Shown here: positions 61,295 through 64,000 of the stretch, one piece after another | Numbering within the stretch: the stretch's first letter is position 1 | Layout of the letters: every line of letters begins with the position of its first letter | From: Uliginosibacterium sp036017065 | GTDB taxonomy: Bacteria > Pseudomonadota > Gammaproteobacteria > Burkholderiales > Rhodocyclaceae | Assembly (NCBI RefSeq): GCF_036017065.1 | Contig: NZ_JAYXHR010000002.1 | Coordinates: 310,001 to 374,000 of the forward strand | Reading direction: 5' to 3' | DNA: 64,000 bases | Program-made: the position numbers and the translations under genes | Notes under the pieces: model-generated | What the model saw: the letters and a program-made list of their open reading frames with translations, nothing else | Database searches by the model: none | Told to the model about the DNA's origin: nothing

Positions 61295-61735
61295 GTGAGT
61301 ACGACCACTCCGCTGCCGTCGCGCGGCACCGTTCTCGGTTTCGATTTCGGCACGGCGCGCATCGGCGTGGCCACCGGCGAGCTGGAAACCCGGCTGGCGC
61401 AGCCGCTGACGACGATCCAGGGTGAGGCGAACGAGCTGCGCTTCACGGCCATCGGCAAGCTGATCGCCGAATGGCGGCCGGTGGCCTTTGTGGTGGGCCT
61501 GCCCACCACGCTGGACGGCGCGGAGACCGACATGACGGCGCGCTGCCGGCGCTTCGCCAACCAGTTGCAGGGTCGTCTCAGCCTGCCGGTACACTTGTTC
61601 GACGAACGCCTCAGCTCCGCCGAGGCCGATGAAATGCTGCGCGAACTCAAGCACGACTGGCGCGCGCGCAAGCAGAATCTGGATGCACTGGCCGCACAGC
61701 GCATCCTGCAGAATTTCCTGGACTCCCTGCCATGA
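61295..61735 (+). CDS. ruvX: Holliday junction resolvase-like RuvX/YqgF
   Basis: 146 residues with an RNase H-like fold: LGFDFGTARIGVA (first Asp), VVGLPTTLDGAETDMTARCRRFA, HLFDERLSSAEADEML and LDALAAQRILQNFLDS. It is implicated in 16S rRNA 5'-end processing and in DNA recombination. The GTG start at 61295 is inside a GGTCGT/ACGACC inverted repeat. The stop overlaps the pyrR ATG by 4 bases. Confidence 0.96.
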   Translation: MSTTTPLPSRGTVLGFDFGTARIGVATGELETRLAQPLTTIQGEANELRFTAIGKLIAEWRPVAFVVGLPTTLDGAETDMTARCRRFANQLQGRLSLPVHLFDERLSSAEADEMLRELKHDWRARKQNLDALAAQRILQNFLDSLP

Positions 61736-62244
61736 CGACGACCACTTCCCTGCCCGACGGCGACCTCCTCTGCGACCAGCTGGCCGAGCAGATCCGCCCG
61801 CAACTGCAGCCCGGCACCGCGCTGGTGGGCATCCACACCGGCGGCGCCTGGCTGGCCGAGCGTCTTCATGCCGCGCTGGGCATCACGGTGCCGCTGGGCA
61901 GCATCGACGTGGCCTTCTACCGGGACGACTATGGCTCGCGCGGCCTGCACACCCGGCCGCAGAAGAGCGACATTCCCTTCGACGTCGAGGCGCACCCCAT
62001 CATCCTGGTGGACGACGTGCTCTACACCGGCCGCACCACGCGTGCCGCGCTGAACGAGCTGTTCGACTACGGCCGCCCGCTACGCGTGGACCTCGCGGTG
62101 CTGATCGACCGCGGCGAACGCGAACTGCCCATCGCGCCGCGCTACTGTGCGCTCACGCTGACCGAGCCGCTCGCAGCCGGCCAGCACCTGCGCCTGCACA
62201 AGGGCGAGGACGGCGCGCTGGACCTCAGCATCGTCAGCCGCTGA
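61732..62244 (+). CDS. pyrR: Bifunctional pyrimidine regulator / uracil phosphoribosyltransferase PyrR
   Basis: 170 residues. PRPP-binding motif IILVDDVLYTGRTTRAALNEL, hood motif GIHTGGAWLAERL and the PyrR signature DVAFYRDDYGSRGLHTRPQKSDIPFD are present. In proteobacteria PyrR is mainly a uracil phosphoribosyltransferase. It overlaps ruvX by 4 bases (ATGA) and, unlike in many betaproteobacteria, is not followed directly by pyrB. A hairpin without a T tract follows (AGCCGGG/CCCGGCT, 62245-62264). Confidence 0.95.
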   Translation: MTTTTSLPDGDLLCDQLAEQIRPQLQPGTALVGIHTGGAWLAERLHAALGITVPLGSIDVAFYRDDYGSRGLHTRPQKSDIPFDVEAHPIILVDDVLYTGRTTRAALNELFDYGRPLRVDLAVLIDRGERELPIAPRYCALTLTEPLAAGQHLRLHKGEDGALDLSIVSR

Positions 62245-62282
62245 AGCCGGGGTTCAACCCGGCTCCACCCTCACTCCGGCCG

Positions 62283-62304
62283 CGTCAGGGCTGATGCCCT
62301 GACG
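62283..62304. terminator. Hairpin overlapping the end of the serine hydrolase gene
   Basis: CGTCAGGGC and GCCCTGACG form a perfect 9-bp stem around TGAT. It contains the stop codon of the minus-strand gene and lies between converging pyrR and the hydrolase. It lacks a T tract. Confidence 0.5.
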
Positions 62305-63646
62305 GCGCCTTCGTCGGCCAGCTCGTCACCTTGGCCAGGGCCACGTCCAGCGCGTCGCGCACCGGCCCGTAGCGCTCGCCCCAGGGGTCGTTTGCGTCGT
62401 CGCGCTGGTCGAAGAACAACGCGATGTCCACGTCCGGATTCGGCTGGTAGGCCACCACGAAGCTGCCCGGGATGCTGCCGTAGAACAGGTACAGGCAATG
62501 GCACGGGAAATCGCTCTTGCGCACGCCGCTGATCCAGTACGCCGACAGGAACTTCGAGTAGGCGCGCGCGGTGGCCTGCAACATGCCGGCCCCGCCGCCG
62601 CTCTCGATGTGGAAACCGCCGTAGGCCAGTGGCACGTTGAGCGGGCCGTTGTCATAGACGTTGCGGTACTGCCCCGGCTCGTTCGGCGTCGAATACCAGG
62701 GCTCGCGCGTGTCGAGGTCGGCCGTGCGGGTGCCGGCAAGCTTGATGTCGCTGGCGGCGATGCCCAGCGGCTGCAACACTGATTGCTGCAGGTAGGCGAC
62801 ATACGACTTGCCCGCCGCCTTCTCGATGACGGCGCCGAGCACCACGTAGCCGAAGTTGGAGTAGTGCTGCTGGCTGCCGGGCTCGAAGTCCAGGGTGCGG
62901 TTGCCGAGATGGTGGCGGAGGATGTCGTTGCGCGACGGCGGCGACGGCACGCCGAGGTTGGTGGCGACCAGTCGCACGTCGTCGGTCGGGTTGCCGGAGA
63001 TCGATGCATTCAGGCCACCGGCGTGGTCCAGCAGGTGCTGCACGGTCACCTTTGCCAGGCGCGGATCGGGATTCACCAGCCCGGTGACGGTCAGGATGCA
63101 ACGGCTCTGCCCGCTGATGCAGAACACCGGATCGCTGAGCCGCAGCCTGCCCTCGCGCTCCAGGGCGTAGACCTGCGCGTTGGTCAGCATCTTGGTCAGG
63201 CTCGCCAGGCGGAAACTGCCGCCGTAGCCCATCCTGGTCTTGCAGGCGTTGTCCTGCCAGCCGTAGCCGCGCTCCAGCACCACCGTGCCCTTGTAGCGCA
63301 CCACCAGGTTGGCAGCGGGGATCTGGCGGTCGCGGATGAAGGTCTTCACCGCGCCGTCGATGGATTTCAGCGCGTCCACGTAGGTACCGGTCGCCGCCAG
63401 CGACTTGCTGACCCAGCACGGCGTCGTGGCGGCGGCCGTCGCGGACAGCGCAGTGTCCGTGCCGGCCACCATCGGGGCGACGCGGGCGGTGGCGGCCGGA
63501 GGCGCGGATGAGGCCGCCGGCGCCGGTGGCACCCGCCAGGGGGCGGGGCCGCTGAGGCTGCCGCGCGGGGTGACGATCACGTCGGCGGCCCAGGCCGGGG
63601 ACGCCGCCACGAAGGCGACGAGGGCGAACGCTGAGAGGTGCTGCAT
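62285..63646 (-). CDS. Secreted serine hydrolase, beta-lactamase class C/AmpC-like fold
   Basis: 453 residues. A signal peptide ends at AWAAD, then an Ala/Pro-rich stretch (about 30-80). The catalytic domain has the SLTK nucleophile motif (RLASLTKML) and YSN (QQHYSNFGY). Extra cysteine pairs (FCISGQSRC, PCHC) may form disulfides. The family includes esterases and DD-peptidase-like proteins; activity cannot be told. AAGGAG lies seven bases before ATG 63646. Confidence 0.93.
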   Translation of the reverse strand: MQHLSAFALVAFVAASPAWAADVIVTPRGSLSGPAPWRVPPAPAASSAPPAATARVAPMVAGTDTALSATAAATTPCWVSKSLAATGTYVDALKSIDGAVKTFIRDRQIPAANLVVRYKGTVVLERGYGWQDNACKTRMGYGGSFRLASLTKMLTNAQVYALEREGRLRLSDPVFCISGQSRCILTVTGLVNPDPRLAKVTVQHLLDHAGGLNASISGNPTDDVRLVATNLGVPSPPSRNDILRHHLGNRTLDFEPGSQQHYSNFGYVVLGAVIEKAAGKSYVAYLQQSVLQPLGIAASDIKLAGTRTADLDTREPWYSTPNEPGQYRNVYDNGPLNVPLAYGGFHIESGGGAGMLQATARAYSKFLSAYWISGVRKSDFPCHCLYLFYGSIPGSFVVAYQPNPDVDIALFFDQRDDANDPWGERYGPVRDALDVALAKVTSWPTKAPSGHQP

Positions 63647-63990
63647 GGTGCTGCTCCTTGCTGCGGGGGGAAACCTGCTCCCCACCCTCCCCGCAGGCGC
63701 CGCCTGAAGCGGTCTCTGTCCGGCTTTGACTACACGTTTACCCTTATTTTGTGCAACGCAGCATGCGCGTCGATGAATTTTGCTTTGCGACCACTCGTTC
63801 TGCCCGACAGTACAGTCAGGCCCGTCGCGTTGTCTGACAGCGACAGCGGCCGCGACGACAGGGAGACAGACAAAAGCAGGCGCAACCGGGGTGCGGCGAG
63901 GGGGTGCTTGTGGGACAATTCGCGCCGCGCAGCGGCCGGCGTTGCGCGACCGCCCGGGGTGCCGGTCCGGGCGCTCCGACAGGGACATCC
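63647..63990. other. Divergent intergenic region at the right end
   Basis: 344 bases between the serine hydrolase start and the ATG at 63991. It has a Purine/T-rich part at 63725-63750, a -10-like GACAAT at 63914-63919, and an inverted repeat CGCCCGG/CCGGGCG (63951-63973) just before the ATG. No coding region is credible, since the open frames here lack family signal. Confidence 0.45.
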
Positions 63991-64000
63991 ATGCACAACC
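63991..64000 (+). CDS. Start of a gene cut by the window edge (possibly pyrB)
   Basis: ATGCACAAC is preceded by AGGGACATCC, a plausible ribosome binding site. In betaproteobacteria pyrB often begins with a similar short peptide and follows ruvX-pyrR. Only three codons are visible, so this is a positional guess. Confidence 0.3.

Overview
The window is high-GC, gene-dense DNA that reads as the chromosome of a betaproteobacterium, most likely in the Rhodocyclales or a close relative. This is inferred from gene content, not from a marker gene. The signs are a System I cytochrome c maturation operon, PEP-CTERM (exosortase-sorted) proteins, PhoB/PhoR, PPK2, a 3-hydroxybutyrate dehydrogenase and the yqgE-ruvX-pyrR order. 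No tRNA, rRNA, CRISPR array, insertion sequence or prophage was seen. Both ends cut through operons: the end of ccmA at the left, and the first codons of a gene, possibly pyrB, at the right.

Layout. 1-7531: ccmA'BCDEFGHI for heme export, heme chaperoning, thiol reduction and heme ligation to apocytochrome c, split after ccmB by a periplasmic binding-protein-like gene. 7874-13214: a 532-residue unknown, a 42-bp palindromic terminator, phoR and phoB (with a good Pho box), a DUF971 gene, ubiE and a small membrane protein. 13393-16265: class II fructose-bisphosphate aldolase, a PEP-CTERM protein and bdhA. 16306-21744: a LacI-family repressor facing two perfect palindromic operators, a signal-less lectin/propeller-like protein and a lone family 5 solute-binding protein. 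21836-26116: SulP transporter, PPK2, a variant PurM and YggX. 26203-32077: a GH3 lipoprotein, LysR, a GPH-type sugar symporter and a hemolysin III-like protein. 32203-34399: a TAT-exported PhoX-type phosphatase followed by a PEP-CTERM protein. 34632-42743: acetate and amino acid transporters, KdgT, a cytochrome b561-YceI-YceI operon, and an MFS/LysR pair.

42756-48295: a DUF3883 gene of different composition, thiC under a TPP riboswitch, and a lipoprotein followed by a fusion protein whose carbonic anhydrase domain lacks two of three zinc ligands. 48450-54342: MarR, a MocR regulator divergent from a small operon (unknown membrane protein, tautomerase, LysE exporter), and a B12-type radical SAM protein with a CX4CX2C cluster motif. 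54371-64000: GNAT acetyltransferase, a patatin/POTRA/barrel (type Vd) protein, a small outer-membrane barrel candidate, a membrane-anchored TIR protein, photolyase, yqgE, ruvX, pyrR and a serine hydrolase.

The genes suggest respiratory metabolism with c-type cytochromes, control by phosphate supply, storage-polymer and organic-acid use, and uptake of sugars or sugar acids. The least explained items are the carbonic-anhydrase-like fusion, the LacI/propeller/orphan-binding-protein module, the TIR-membrane protein, the PhoX/PEP-CTERM pair, the radical SAM protein with a spaced-out cluster motif, and a phoR gene whose strong ribosome binding site faces only AUC/AUU codons.
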